Of a DNA stretch of 64,000 bases, positions 25,301-35,400 are shown one piece after another; the first letter of the stretch is position 1; every line of letters begins with the position of its first letter. The position numbers were made by a program, and so were the translations under genes. The stretch comes from Litoditis marina (taxonomy: Eukaryota > Nematoda > Chromadorea > Rhabditida > Rhabditidae): NCBI GenBank assembly GCA_964036275.1, contig OZ038433.1, forward strand, positions 31,479,836 to 31,543,835, in the 5' to 3' direction. The notes beneath the pieces are model-generated. The model saw nothing but the letters and a program-made list of their open reading frames with translations. It ran no database searches and was not told the origin of the DNA.

Positions 25301-28300
25301 GTGTCGGTGCATGAGGTGAAAACGCGCAACGAAGACGTACGTTCTGACAGATCACCGGAAGACAGTCCATTGTGTTGGAACTGTGGTCGAAATGGTCACA
25401 CATCGGCAACGTGTAGATCGAGACCGTGGATCTGTGGAAAATGTAACGAACGAGGACACAAGCAGGAATTTTGTGAACGAGTCACTAAATTCAAGACAAG
25501 ATCGCGAAAAGGTGGGGCTCGTGTGAACAACAGCGTAGTTGTTGAGACCACCGAACGAAGTGCAAAGGTTAACGTTGTGAGACGTTACCTACCTGTTGAA
25601 GTTAACGGTGAAGAGGTTGATTTCCAGTTGGACACTGGTTCGGACATCACATTGTTGAGTGTTGATGCCTGGGAGAAAATGGAATCACCTAAACTCGAAA
25701 AATCGACAATTCAGGTCATGAATGCCAGCGGCGGTACGATGTCAGTACGTGGCAGACTGAAATGTGATTTCAAGATGAAAGACGAGTTCGGAACAGGTTA
25801 TGCATATGTGTCCGGTACGAAAAATCTGGTTGGCTTGGATTGGCTAACGCAGAACGGTTCGATGAGTTATTATCTGCAAATGCTCAAGAACGGCGGCAAG
25901 GGCGACCACCTTGGCCTAAACGCGAAATCGAACTTTGAACATAGTTCTTGCTCTGTTGTCCAAGAAAAGAAGGGTAGCGTAACCCAGGTTCAAGTTGCAG
26001 CTATAAACGATCTATCGAAACGAGAACACGAGTCTTGCTCTGTTGTTGAAGAGAAGACGCGAAATGTGAACGTGATTGAAGCGGAAAGATCAAACCAAAG
26101 CGAAGTGTTAGCGAAAACACCTATCGATCATGAGAACATCGTGTGGACGTTGTCGGTCCAATTGATGGTCTATCGTATCTGGTTCTCGAAGACGGAAAGC
26201 GTAATCCTGAATTATCATTGTTGACTGATATTCGGAGTGGCTCGGTTGTACGTGCATTGAACGAAGCACTGCAAAGAGGATACGTAGAAGGAAAAACTGT
26301 GGTGACCGATCGAAGTTCCCAGTTTATGTCGAAAACGTTCGGAGACGGTTGTGCCAAACTTGGTCTCAAGCATGATTGCAGTATCGGAACTGATCATGAC
26401 ACGCGGTTCGCAAAGGATCTCAAAACTCATTTGATGGGGAGGAAAGAGATGCCGGATGATGCGGAGCTTCTTGAGTTGTGTGAAGCGTATCACAAGGACA
26501 TCTGGTGTGAGAATTTACCCAGTGTTCCTCACAAGAAGTCGTCTACAAAGTCGCCTACCAATCGTCGTTGCTGAAGCTGTCTACAGCCGATTCTATGTAG
26601 TTTAGCTAGTTAGACATCTCCTCGTAGTTTAGTTCTAAAAAAGGGAGGTGTTGTGTGGTAGACACAGTTTCTATTTCGTAGTATGTTTTCCTGTTAACAT
26701 GTAAGCTGATTAGCATAGCGCGCGTTCACGTGTGAAGTGACGTGTGCCAGTTTGTGTCTATCATTGTTATTGTTTCTTCTGCCGGCTCATAAAGTGGTCT
26801 ACTTCTCTCGTCTTCCTCGCTCGACCAGGTATAACCGTGGTGTTCATATCTGTGTGTATTATTGTGCTGTACCGTTGGCTACGGATACAACAAAGAATAT
26901 ATCGCTTGCCACAAAATTATATGAACAACCTACTGGGAAGACAGATAGGGTTAACTTTGTTCGAAAACGGTACGTCGTGGTCCAGTTCCAACACCGCTAT
27001 GTCCCCTCTGACCTCGTTGCATTCCTCGCCGGTAAAATCAGATGGAAAATACGCCTAGAGAATGAAGAATGATTGAAAGAGATGAAAAAATAAATAAATA
27101 GATGATGAGTTACCTAGTCCAGCACAGATTAATACACATATTCAAGTGACACATACAAGAATTTTCGATCTGTTACTCACCCGTACCACACTTCTCGAGA
27201 GCAGCTCGTCATCTCTTCTCAGAGATCTACATTTGGCGGGATCAGAACAAGTGCCTTGAACAGGACCTTATTTAAATAAGGTTTTCTTTATACCTTTTAT
27301 CTGCCACCGATAGATTGAACAAAGTCTGTTCATCGATCGTGTATTGTGTATACTGTACATATCGCAAACGTACAATGATAATATTTGCTCCATTTACAAA
27401 ATCTTCTCTCACATTTGTTTGGTCTCGTGGAGAGTTACAGAAACATCCGAATACTAGACATGAATGTTTAACAATCTCTTTGCGGTTCACACTTTTTGAA
27501 TAATATTATACTAAACAGATTTTCAACTGGGCAAGTTTGTTCATAGCAGGTTTATCTCTTCGAACGTTCTAAAACCCTACTGTATCTGTTCATGTCTACG
27601 CAAACCAGGCTATCGTTCTCTCTGAGACTTGTGTCAGAGTTTTCGGATGACGATTTCTTACTGCAAACGAACGTTTTTGACAATGTATCCTATTTACGTG
27701 TTGTTAAGAAGGGGAATCGCTAACAGAAGTTTTTAGTTGTTTAAAAACACCAACATCGTGAAAAACAGAATCGAAATTCATTGGCACGCTACAAAATTCT
27801 CAGTTGAAATGCGCAGACAACTCCTTACCGAGTAGCAAGCCACTTTTATAGCGGCCTCGACTAGAGAGTGTGCAGGTCAGCGAGACGCAGATGTCTGCTG
27901 CCTCACTGACCTGCATGCTTTCTCGCTTTTGTAACTGGCCAATCGCAGAAAGTTGGTGTCAGTCGTTCTGAGTGGCGTGATTAATTTATGTATTGAGCAA
28001 AACTGACCGCCGAGGTACACTCTGAGTCGATCGAGATTGGTTGGGGCGATCTTCTTCACCCGCAATCTGAATAGATTCTTAGTGAAAATCATCAAACTAT
28101 GTCATACGATTCACTATTACTATTTACAGTGCATTGATGTAGTGCTGTTTTTTCACAAGTGTATCGTTGTCTACAGTTCGGAATGAACTTAAACGGCTAA
28201 AATAGACACATTGAGATTTCTTTTGGAAATTGTAGTTTGACCTTTCCTCCCACACCCTTCTTCTAGACTTTTCCGGTTCAGCTTGGGTAGGAGAGTGGAG

Positions 28301-28986
28301 TGCCACGGGGTGCCCAACTTCAGTGAGGGGCGAGGTAAAACTTCAACTTTCAAGATTTCCTACAGTGTTACTTATGTTTCCTGAATGCCGGTACCGTTTG
28401 CAATCAGCCTTATGGTGTCCGAGGCAGTGGGCGGCCGTAACGATATGTCGCGGCGATATCAGGGATCCACTACACAGCAAATATTGTCTCTCTTCTGCAA
28501 GTTAAGAAACAGATGAAACAAAAAAAGTTCTAGAAAAAACGGTAAACTTACAGGTTTCCATTTCACTAAGCAACGCTTATTCAAAATTGAGTTTAAGTAA
28601 TTTGCACTTCAAGAAAACTCTCTCTATAACTCCTTTCTTAGTAAGAAAAGTGACAACTGAATCAGTTAAGAAACTTTTGTTGTTTTTTCTTTTCCGAGTA
28701 GCATTCGAATGTATTTCGATAGTATGTGAACTTTACGGAACATTATATTTTACTTCTATATCTAAGTTTATAGAGAGTTCCAAGGTACAGTTACTCTACA
28801 GGATCATAAGTTTTCTTTGTTATAGGACTTCGAGGAAGGGAAAACATAGTTTTGGTTGATGCGAACCTCTGACATTTTCCGATATATTGGGATACCAGAA
28901 GGGGGCGCGGGCGATAGAAACAACCCAAGGGACCTGCTCAATCTCGTTAGGAGTGCCGTAGAGGGATTTGAATTGACCAGAGCGCC
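22327..28986 (-). CDS. S1-family (trypsin-fold) serine protease, multi-exon, ends incomplete
   Basis: Probably a secreted endopeptidase. Six phase-consistent exons on the minus strand: 28986-28867, 28494-28372, 27254-27181, 27054-26934, 23175-23012, 22453-22327. In order they encode the mature N-terminus region (LYGTPNEIEQVPWVVSIA), SLISPRHIVTAAHC with the catalytic His, a Cys-rich insert, EVRGDIAVLELD with the catalytic Asp, and a segment ending SPCN. The last gives GDSGGG with the catalytic Ser, then a partial final domain. The residue six before the catalytic Ser is Ser, where trypsins have Asp, so chymotrypsin-like or other specificity is inferred. The usual GWG after the Asp exon is missing. 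The first exon (signal peptide) and last exon were not found. A whole LTR retrotransposon lies in antisense in the intron between the Asp exon and the next. Confidence 0.85.
22915..22990 (+). repeat. Dispersed repeat pair, copy 1
   Basis: About 75 bp (GATATCAACAATCAAGTTGA... TTGTATAATAATTTCAAT) recurring at 40572-40650 near the first exon of the aminotransferase gene. Both copies lie in introns. Confidence 0.5.
23962..23966. repeat. Target-site duplication AAGAA (left)
   Basis: AAGAA directly before the left LTR, repeated at 26893-26897 directly after the right LTR, as expected of a 5-bp LTR-element integration. Confidence 0.85.
23967..24210 (+). repeat. 5' LTR of the 2.9-kb element
   Basis: 244 bp, TG...CA termini, identical by eye to 26649-26892. 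It should carry the element's promoter. Confidence 0.93.
24215..24229 (+). promoter_or_regulatory. Primer-binding site of the 2.9-kb element
   Basis: TGGCGATCAGGATAG starts four bases after the 5' LTR. It begins with TGG, complementary to the CCA end of a tRNA. The primer tRNA was not identified. Confidence 0.6.
24521..26224 (+). CDS. Gag-protease polyprotein of the 2.9-kb LTR element
   Basis: 567 residues. A Gln-rich coiled coil (about 10-45) is followed by a retrotransposon capsid-like domain (about 75-250), two CCHC zinc knuckles (about 285-298 CWNCGRNGHTSATC and 305-318 CGKCNERGHKQEFC), and a retroviral-type aspartic protease with DTGSD at about 371-375. It forms the particle and processes it. 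After the protease the frame passes two near-repeats of CSVVxEK and runs out of frame into the integrase fragment, stopping at 26222. The start ATG at 24521 is the first in frame and follows a leader of about 300 bp. The open gag frame contrasts with the missing polymerase. Confidence 0.88.
   Translation: MEDTNALLLEMIRKQDERHQQQMQQQQEQIDLQREQMTKLLTLITSRGTVEGESETVVTVVGNAKLMAELNGRLSEFHFDAEYEQTFSRWYERYGDIFTIEGAALSDSEKVRLLIGKMGENVYDRYKRQILPKTPSDIGFDSTVKMLKDMFDVRSSIFTTRYHCLKIEKSPSEDYMEYTGRVNEQCEKAKIHELDSDGLKALVWIYGLKSTRENDVRQRLLVYLDSMHNEKKTVTLHDLYKECERFISLKRDAKLIENDTVSVHEVKTRNEDVRSDRSPEDSPLCWNCGRNGHTSATCRSRPWICGKCNERGHKQEFCERVTKFKTRSRKGGARVNNSVVVETTERSAKVNVVRRYLPVEVNGEEVDFQLDTGSDITLLSVDAWEKMESPKLEKSTIQVMNASGGTMSVRGRLKCDFKMKDEFGTGYAYVSGTKNLVGLDWLTQNGSMSYYLQMLKNGGKGDHLGLNAKSNFEHSSCSVVQEKKGSVTQVQVAAINDLSKREHESCSVVEEKTRNVNVIEAERSNQSEVLAKTPIDHENIVWTLSVQLMVYRIWFSKTESVILNYHC
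26143..26577 (+). pseudogene. Integrase core fragment, frame-shifted
   Basis: Overlaps the end of the gag-protease frame in another frame. It encodes MDVVGPIDG (start of the DDE core), LVLEDGKRNPE, and VVTDRSSQFMSKTF, the second catalytic Asp region with Ser where Gly is usual. It then ends in a short unrelated tail and a TGA. The N-terminal zinc domain, the last catalytic residue region and the C-terminal domain are not visible. It is a leftover of an internal deletion that removed reverse transcriptase and RNase H. Confidence 0.8.
26637..26648 (+). promoter_or_regulatory. Polypurine tract of the 2.9-kb element
   Basis: AAAAAAGGGAGG directly before the 3' LTR, the usual position of the plus-strand primer. 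Confidence 0.75.
26649..26892 (+). repeat. 3' LTR of the 2.9-kb element
   Basis: Identical by eye to 23967-24210, followed by the AAGAA target duplication. Confidence 0.93.
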
Positions 28987-29763
28987 CTGAACACGAAACT
29001 ATCAACAATTTCAATGTTATGGTTTTGTCGGTATTGTTGAACTTTCATTTATAAAGCTCTCATTTTTATACATGATCGAGTCTACGTTTAGCACACTGTG
29101 GAACGTTTTCAACTGCTTACTTTCCAATTTTGATGAGAGACTGTGGTTATTTTTTCTCAAATTTCGAAAGTAAAATTCAAATTGGTTATGTTGAAACTAA
29201 GTTTGATTTTGAGATGAGAGTCTCTGCTAACTGAGAAAAGGTCGATGTATCACTTTTCGTTTTTTTAGCTATACGAACACTTCTCCCGTTCATTTTTCAG
29301 ATGCAAATTATAGCTCTGTGACAAAACTAACCTTTAAAGTGACCGCATTGCGACTGAAGTACATTATTTTCAGTTGCGTTCAGAATTTTTCTGTCAGCAG
29401 AGAGATCGAAGTGAAACGGAAAAACACCAGACACGCAGAGGAGAGAAAAGTAGACACTCTGAAAAAATTCACGAACTACTGATCATTTGTTACTTTTGTA
29501 GCATATAGGGGGTGCCAACTGCCAACTTTATAGGAGGCTGGTGCTCGCCGAAATCGAAAAAACTTGGCTAAACACTACTCTACGACTGCTCATTTCCGCA
29601 AAGGTTTCGAATCAAAGTCATGTGTTCGTACACAGCAAGCACTGAGATTACAGTACCCCTCCGCCTTTCCGTTGGCGACGACTATAGGGTCTGAGAACTC
29701 TCCGAGTTTCACGAGATTTATAGGGCATAGGTCGAGCCGTTGTGAAAAGGGTACAATAATTTA

Positions 29764-29910
29764 GTAGGGGCAAGGTTCGGCGAGCTGCCATCTCATCTGC
29801 GTATCTTTGATCTACACGGTATCTCATCTACTGACGAGTAATCAACGACGGCTCGCTCCGAGTCGCTTGATCGAACCTTTGCTGTCTTTCTCGGTGAAAT
29901 GGCGACTTTA
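29764..29910 (+). repeat. Dispersed repeat pair, about 145 bp, copy 1
   Basis: Shares GCATCTGCGTATCTTTGATC-type sequence, an AGTAATCAA..CG block and a following TCTCGG..AATGGC with 32679-32826. The copies are about 75-80% alike by eye. The second copy lies in an intron of the sre-type gene. Confidence 0.6.
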
Positions 29911-30620
29911 ATCGGATAAGGTGTAGGATAAGGTTAATCGGATAAGGATCAGCGTGTTTTACCACTACCAAAAGTATGGACAACAATATATACCTAGCTG
30001 AACAAAACGAAGTCTGTGGAAAACACCTTGAGTAACTACAACCAGCCACACACCAAATAGTTTTCGTCGGAGAATTCAGAATCGGTCCAGAATTACTATT
30101 CGCACCAACCTGCCGCATAAATCCAACCTTTTCGTAGAAATGAGTTCGTCCCTTCCGGGATATAACCTGTTTCCGAGTTGAGTGGTTCTTAGTTAGACAG
30201 GTATAAGGTATACCTTATCGAATTGTAGAAGTTGCAGTTATATTGAATACAGTACCAGTTTTGGCAATTTGACAAAAATAGATTTTTGATTTCTGATTGT
30301 TTATTATGCTCGTTGGTTATTTGAAACGTTAATTACAGCTCTCCCGTACATAACGTTCAAGGAAATGGCAATCAAAAAATGATTATGAATAGAACCACTC
30401 ATTTATAAGTGACAGGTGCATGTTCAGGAACAAGTTTTCCACCAAACCTCTCATTAGCTCAGGTATTCGCTAGTTAACACTTGTCATTTCAGATGTAGCG
30501 TTTGTTGGTATTGCCTTGTCACTCACACAGTTCTGTCTTCATAACTGTTCATATGACGCGCTAGTTATCTCCACTGTGTTTTTCTCAGAAAACTCCTAGG
30601 TGGATTATAAAATGCTCTAT

Positions 30621-30746
30621 ACTAGAAGCAAGTTGAACAGTCACGTAGAGTTAGCATTCTAATGAGGAATCGTGCACTTTGTCATTGCACGTTTCTGAAT
30701 TCTGCTGTGTTTAACAGGTTTTACCTGACTGTGCAATTGACTAATA
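30621..30746 (-). repeat. Short dispersed repeat, copy 2 of 6
   Basis: Minus-strand copy of the repeat described at 6953. Landmarks on the plus strand: TAGCATTCTAATGAGGAATC, GTGCACTTTGTCATTGCACG, GTGCAATTGACTAAT. Confidence 0.6.
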
Positions 30747-30845
30747 GTATATGGCATTGTTCCAGTAACAAAAGGATGTGAACACGTGTTTTCGCTGAGT
30801 CTAGGGACTAGCGGTTCCCAGTCGCGAGTGGTACATTTTTATACT

Positions 30846-30946
30846 GTCAGTCAATCGCACAGTCACGTAAAACATGTTAAGCACAGCAGGAATCATGATC
30901 GAAACTTTACGTGACTATTCATTTGACGTTTAGTATATAATATATG
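30846..30946 (+). repeat. Short dispersed repeat, copy 3 of 6 (partial)
   Basis: GTCAGTCAATCGCACAGTCA to GTGACTATTCATTTGAC; its middle is shorter than in the other copies. Confidence 0.5.
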
Positions 30947-31021
30947 CCGTTTTCGTTTTCCGTTAGTCTCCTATGTTGATGTTTTTCGTTTTGTTTGTTC
31001 ATTTCAGATAACTTTTCCGGA

Positions 31022-34000
31022 ATGACGTCGATGGTTTATGGTGACCACCCAGTTATGATTGTGAGCTTCAGCTTAGAGATGATTATGACTGAAAAAGTGA
31101 CCTTCTCCAAGTTTTTATACGGCATGGAGTTTGTTTTGATATTGGTAAGCTTAAATATTGAGAAAATACTATAGTCCCAAGAAATCTATTGTTAATGGAG
31201 TAGCCACGTAGTTATGAAAAGCAAACTTTTCGAGAGAAAGAAATGTGTGCCGATGCAAGCCAATCGCCTAACGCTGAGAAGCAAGAGATGCGGAGTGAGA
31301 TCTCGGCTGAATGATGTATTGAAATCATTAGTCAAATCTCATCAGTTTCTCTGAGTTTGTATGAAGTAACACACACGTCATATAACTTCAAGTTCGATTT
31401 TACTAAATTTTAGTAGGGATGCCAAATCGAGTGAATTGCGCATGGAATAAAATACGAAGATGGGCAAGGGTTTATTGGAATCTTTCTGTTTACCGTTTCC
31501 TTCGTGAGAACAGTTACACTCTGTACATTTTTATGTTAACTTTCTGTCATCAGAAATATTGGTACTACCTCGGTCACTCCGGTATCTGTCAATTCGCTGT
31601 GCCTAATTGTCTGAATTTTTAGTTGGGAATCATATGGGTGACGATTTTTTTGTATTCACTCATTTCTGTGAATGATTTACACTCAAATCTCACGATTCTG
31701 ATTCTGATGATCTCTATAACGACTTATGCTTCGCTACTCGCTCGCATAACTGTCATTTTGTATGAGACACGGACAATACATTTAAATGGTCAGTTCAACT
31801 GTCGTAAGAAGAATAAGTGGTACAACGTTGATGCTGACAGAGGTCGAGATAATCAGTGGATCGATGAGACGCAGACCTTCACAGACTTGTCTGCGTCCTT
31901 CTAATCTACACGTCCGGTCTGTGAGGACTCGCTAATATTTTAAGAATTGGATTAGCTTTTGGCTAGGATTTGTCTAGACAAAACCAATCGAGTCGTGTTT
32001 GGATCAACAAATACGAAAAACAATGAGACCGAGTTGTATGAGTGTTCATCCAAAATACGTTCAACTTTTGTGGATCTAACCCTTTTCTAACCTTTCCATT
32101 ACAGGCCGAACTGCCCCCACCCCGCTGGTAGCTGCCAGCATCTATTACGTATTCTACCTATTCGAAGCCTCTTTCGCAGTCGCCGCTGTTGTCGTTGAAC
32201 GGTGATTGAGAGTGATAAGAAGAGAGGAAAAAAGAGAATCAACAAACGCGAAAAAAGAAAGGAAGTGCGAGAGATAAAGCGTGAGAATGGAGAAAACGAG
32301 AAAGCAGGAAGAACGAGATGAAGGAACGGGTCAGACAACCTGTGTTCGCATAAATGAGTTGTATGTAGACTGATAAGTTCTACGGATCAGCAACGTTAAC
32401 TGCAACTTTAACTTGAACATGTCTAAAGTTCTTTCTATGTCCGATTCCCGTTTGCACTTTTCACTTCACGCATTAGTTGCACACATTATGTTCACCACTT
32501 CTCGTTCCACATAACGTCCCATGGCCTTGTTCTCTGTACGCGAATTTGAGATCAACTGTAATGCGAAAATCAACCATTGTGGACAACCTACCGTTAATTA
32601 TCTACGGGCGGGTTTCATTCAATTGATCAGCATTATAGGGTTTGTCAAACCGTTGTGGACACCGTATCACCGATTTTGTAGGGGGCGAGGTTTGGCGATC
32701 AGCCAGCGCATCTGCGTATCTTTGATCTACACTCTCTTAGCTGCTGGCAAGTAATCAAAGACCGCTCGCCCTGCGTCGCTCAATCAATCCAGCTACTTTT
32801 TGTCTCTCTCGGGAGAATGGCAACTATATGTAGGCTCGCACTCAGCTGCCCCGACATTCAATAACCGATTGTTTTCGATTGGATTGTCTGCTGTCTTTGC
32901 TGGTCAAAGAAAGACATTCACTCCACTCTTCCAGTTCCATCGCCACCTATTATCTAGACGACTATGAGAAAAGTAAACGTCGTTATATTTCAATCGTGCT
33001 AATCTTGCTTGTAGTATCATCTGCTACTATGATTTCTTTGCTCATCACCTTTCAATTAACGAACTACTTTCTTCCGGCGGCTATCTTAGGAGTCATTGCC
33101 TCTGTCTCATTTTGGGTAAGTTCACGAAAGTAACTTAGTGAGCTTTAACGAATATAACGCGGGACTCTGAAAATATCGCATCGAGATCGAGAGCAAGAGA
33201 ACCAATCTAGTCTGTGTTTATCCACTCTACCTTCTCTAAAAGAAATAATGATTCGAAAAAAATCAACTATTAGCTGACAATGAAGAAGTTGTTGCAAAAA
33301 GCAGACATGCATAGCTATTCTTCACATTATAATTCGTCTCTCTTCAGTTAGTAGGATTTGAACATGAAACTCATTCTTGTCGTTTACGTTTTGATCATAT
33401 CGACTGTAGAAGCCAACTCACACACAGTTGGAACGTTTTAGGGTTACATGGTTCTCTTCAAGCACAACGTTGCTAAACTACGACTGATCGGGGACTCGAA
33501 CAGATTCCAGAAGTACTCGCTGAGCAAACAGTTTCAATTGGGCGAGAATATTCGCATTTTCAAGGTATCAAATATATGATTGGCCTCAGAGAGTCGAAAG
33601 TCGACCACAAGTGCCTGCTTTATGCGGTACCTGGTTAAATTATCGCTCCAAATTTTAACAATGGTTCAATTTGCCAGCTTTGATTGAATCGAAACAAATT
33701 CTTTGTTTTTTCATCTGTTTGTCGCGGAAAACTAATATTTTCTTATTATGTTGGTAAATTTTCAGCTCCTGAAAACATGCGTTCTGCTCTCTTCTGTAGT
33801 GGTTGGCATTCTGGTTGTGTTTCTAGTTTTATTATTCCAAGTGTCAACTTCGTCGTCGCAGGTTCAACTTGTTCACATATACACTTCAAGGTTTGATTTC
33901 TTTTTCCGCAGCAGAAAAAAACTATATTATATTTCTGGGAACGCGGTTCGCACATTACACCCTCACAAGGTTTGAAGAAAAATCACCATTTTTGTTCTGT

Positions 34001-34471
34001 TGGTAAAATGTAGTTTGATCTCGAAGCATGTCAGTAGTTGATTTGAAAGTAACATATGCCGACCAAACTACAACTGAATGATGTTCACTGTCCAAAATAA
34101 CTCAAATACTCCCGATAAATACATCAGGTGGCGGTAGAAACACCAACTCAGTCATATCACTTAGAGTAAGAAATGTTTAAAAAAAACTACCAAGAAAACG
34201 TCAAGATGGAAATACCGAAATCACGAAATTTTGTTTTAAAAAAAGATGTGCTTCATAATTTTACCTCACCACCAACCTGAACCTGAAACTTGTATATTAA
34301 ACTTTCAGTATGCCAGGATTGTTCTTTCTTCTAATGACTCTATCATACAAAAAATGGAGACAGAAATGCCTGTCTCTTTTTCGATTCTCTTCCAAAACAC
34401 AGACGAATATGGAACCAACCGCTGGGCAGACGGCCAACCACTTTCAACAACTGCACGCGGCATGGAAATGA
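31022..34471 (+). CDS. sre-type seven-transmembrane chemoreceptor
   Basis: Nematode chemosensory GPCR, plasma/ciliary membrane of sensory neurons by family knowledge. Seven phase-consistent exons: 31022-31144, 31623-31788, 32105-32201, 32935-33115, 33442-33564, 33766-33890, 34309-34471, giving 325 residues and stop TGA. Family features: joined exons 3-4 give VERSIATYYLDDYEKSKRRY after TM3, corresponding to the E-R-x-x-A-T-Y-Y-x-x-D-Y-E motif. Exon 5 has YSLSKQFQLGENIRIFK and exon 6 a hydrophobic TM. Exon 7 has a final TM, a KKW cytoplasmic start and a TANHFQQLHAAWK tail. The start ATG is chosen because TTCATTTCAG ends at 31006, 15 bases before it, which is a good trans-splice acceptor. An earlier in-frame exon cannot be excluded. 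A dispersed repeat lies in the intron before exon 4. Confidence 0.85.
32679..32826 (+). repeat. Dispersed repeat pair, about 145 bp, copy 2
   Basis: Partner of 29764-29910, within the third intron of the sre-type gene. Confidence 0.6.
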
Positions 34472-34589
34472 ACATATATCTTTGAATCCTTCTTAGGGGG
34501 AAACCTGTCCCGTTGAGCAAGTTGCTTCCCTAACCGACCTTCCTGAACCGGAACCAAACTGCCCCTGCCCGAACCAATTGGTTCGGTTA
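34472..34589. repeat. CGAACC-rich repeat split by a later insertion
   Basis: Repeated ACCGAACC/GGTTCGGTT motifs on both sides of the GC-rich element (34530-34589 and 35401-35600) suggest one older palindromic repeat into which that element inserted. Confidence 0.45.
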
Positions 34590-35400
34590 AGTGCCATACA
34601 TACTTGGTGCGTCTGCGGGCGGCTGCGGGCGTCTGCGGCGCGGGTAAACTAGTGGTTTGCCCGCAGACGCCCGCAAACGCCCGCAGACGCCCGCAAACGC
34701 ACTACAATTGAAGTATGTACGCGCGTCTGCGGCTGGCTGCGGCGCCGTTGTTCCTCACTTTGAATTATAAATAAAAATCGAAATTATTGTTGAAATCATG
34801 ATTTTTCTTCCACTTATTAGGAATATTTGTCTTTTGTCAAGTCAATGCTAATAATTGTTCGAACATTCTTCAAATTTCTAGAAATTGTTCGAATTGCAAA
34901 TAGATTGATGCTTCTCGAATAGAATCTTTCTAAACTGGATTATTTTTGTTTTTGTCATCCTGAAACGTTTTTTCAAATACAAAACGGAAGAAAAGCGGCC
35001 ATTCACTTTAACTAAAACGGATTAAAAACTGACAATCGAGTGCAGTTAACATTAAGTAGAATACAAATATTCATTTAAATTAACTGTAATATAGTAACTT
35101 GATGGGTTTAATAATGATTTTTAGAACATTAGTGATGTTATGTCATGAATGATCAATCCAGACGCAGAGAGCCGCTGCGGCAATATTGAATTGAATCATT
35201 ATTGCCGCAACTGCTTTTGCGGCTGTCTGCGGCCCCGCCCGCAGACGCCCGCAGCCGCTTTTGCCCGCCGAAGTATGAATGCGCGGCAAAACGCCGAGAG
35301 CCGCCACCAGCCGCACATTTGATCAATAATCAGGGGCGCCATACTTATATCATATGCCGCCCGCAGACGCCCGCAGCCGCAGCCAAGTATGTAGGGCACT
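34590..35400. mobile_element. GC-rich terminal-inverted-repeat element with TTA duplication
   Basis: Left end AGTGCCATACATACTTGG and right end CCAAGTATGTAGGGCACT are complementary apart from one base; the complementarity continues for about 50 bp through GCAGACGCCCGCAG repeats. TTA precedes the left end (34587-34589) and follows the right end (35401-35403). A 3-bp TTA/TAA duplication is typical of PIF/Harbinger-type elements. No transposase frame, so non-autonomous. GC content is much higher than the surroundings at both ends, with an AT-rich centre. Confidence 0.7.

Larger units (their letters stand above)
23967..26892 (+). mobile_element. Non-autonomous Ty3/gypsy-type LTR retrotransposon, 2.9 kb
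   Basis: 244-bp LTRs (23967-24210 and 26649-26892) begin TGTTGTGTGG, end GGATACAACA, and are identical by reading. AAGAA target duplications flank it. A primer-binding site and polypurine tract are present. Inside are a gag-protease ORF and a fragment of integrase; reverse transcriptase and RNase H are missing. Identical LTRs imply recent insertion, and the gap implies movement by enzymes supplied elsewhere. It sits antisense in an intron of the serine protease gene, about 40 bp beyond the end of the catalytic-Asp exon. Confidence 0.93.
28987..31015. other. Intergenic region with dispersed repeats
   Basis: Lies between the divergently transcribed protease and sre-type genes. It should hold the protease first exon and both promoters, none of which I could place. 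Visible repeats: 29764-29910 (paired with 32679-32826) and two copies of the short dispersed repeat at 30621-30746 (-) and 30846-30946 (+), which face each other. Confidence 0.4.

Noticed and set aside
28820..29014. Reading the protease N-terminus as starting at an ATG at 29014
   Set aside because: A good acceptor (GTGTTCAG) lies at 28987 and the frame before it is intronic; a signal-peptide exon should lie further upstream.
32521..32754. Plus-strand open frame as an exon of the sre-type gene
   Set aside because: It overlaps a dispersed repeat in the intron, and the phase-consistent exon chain (32201 to 32935) skips it while giving the expected VERSIATYY motif.
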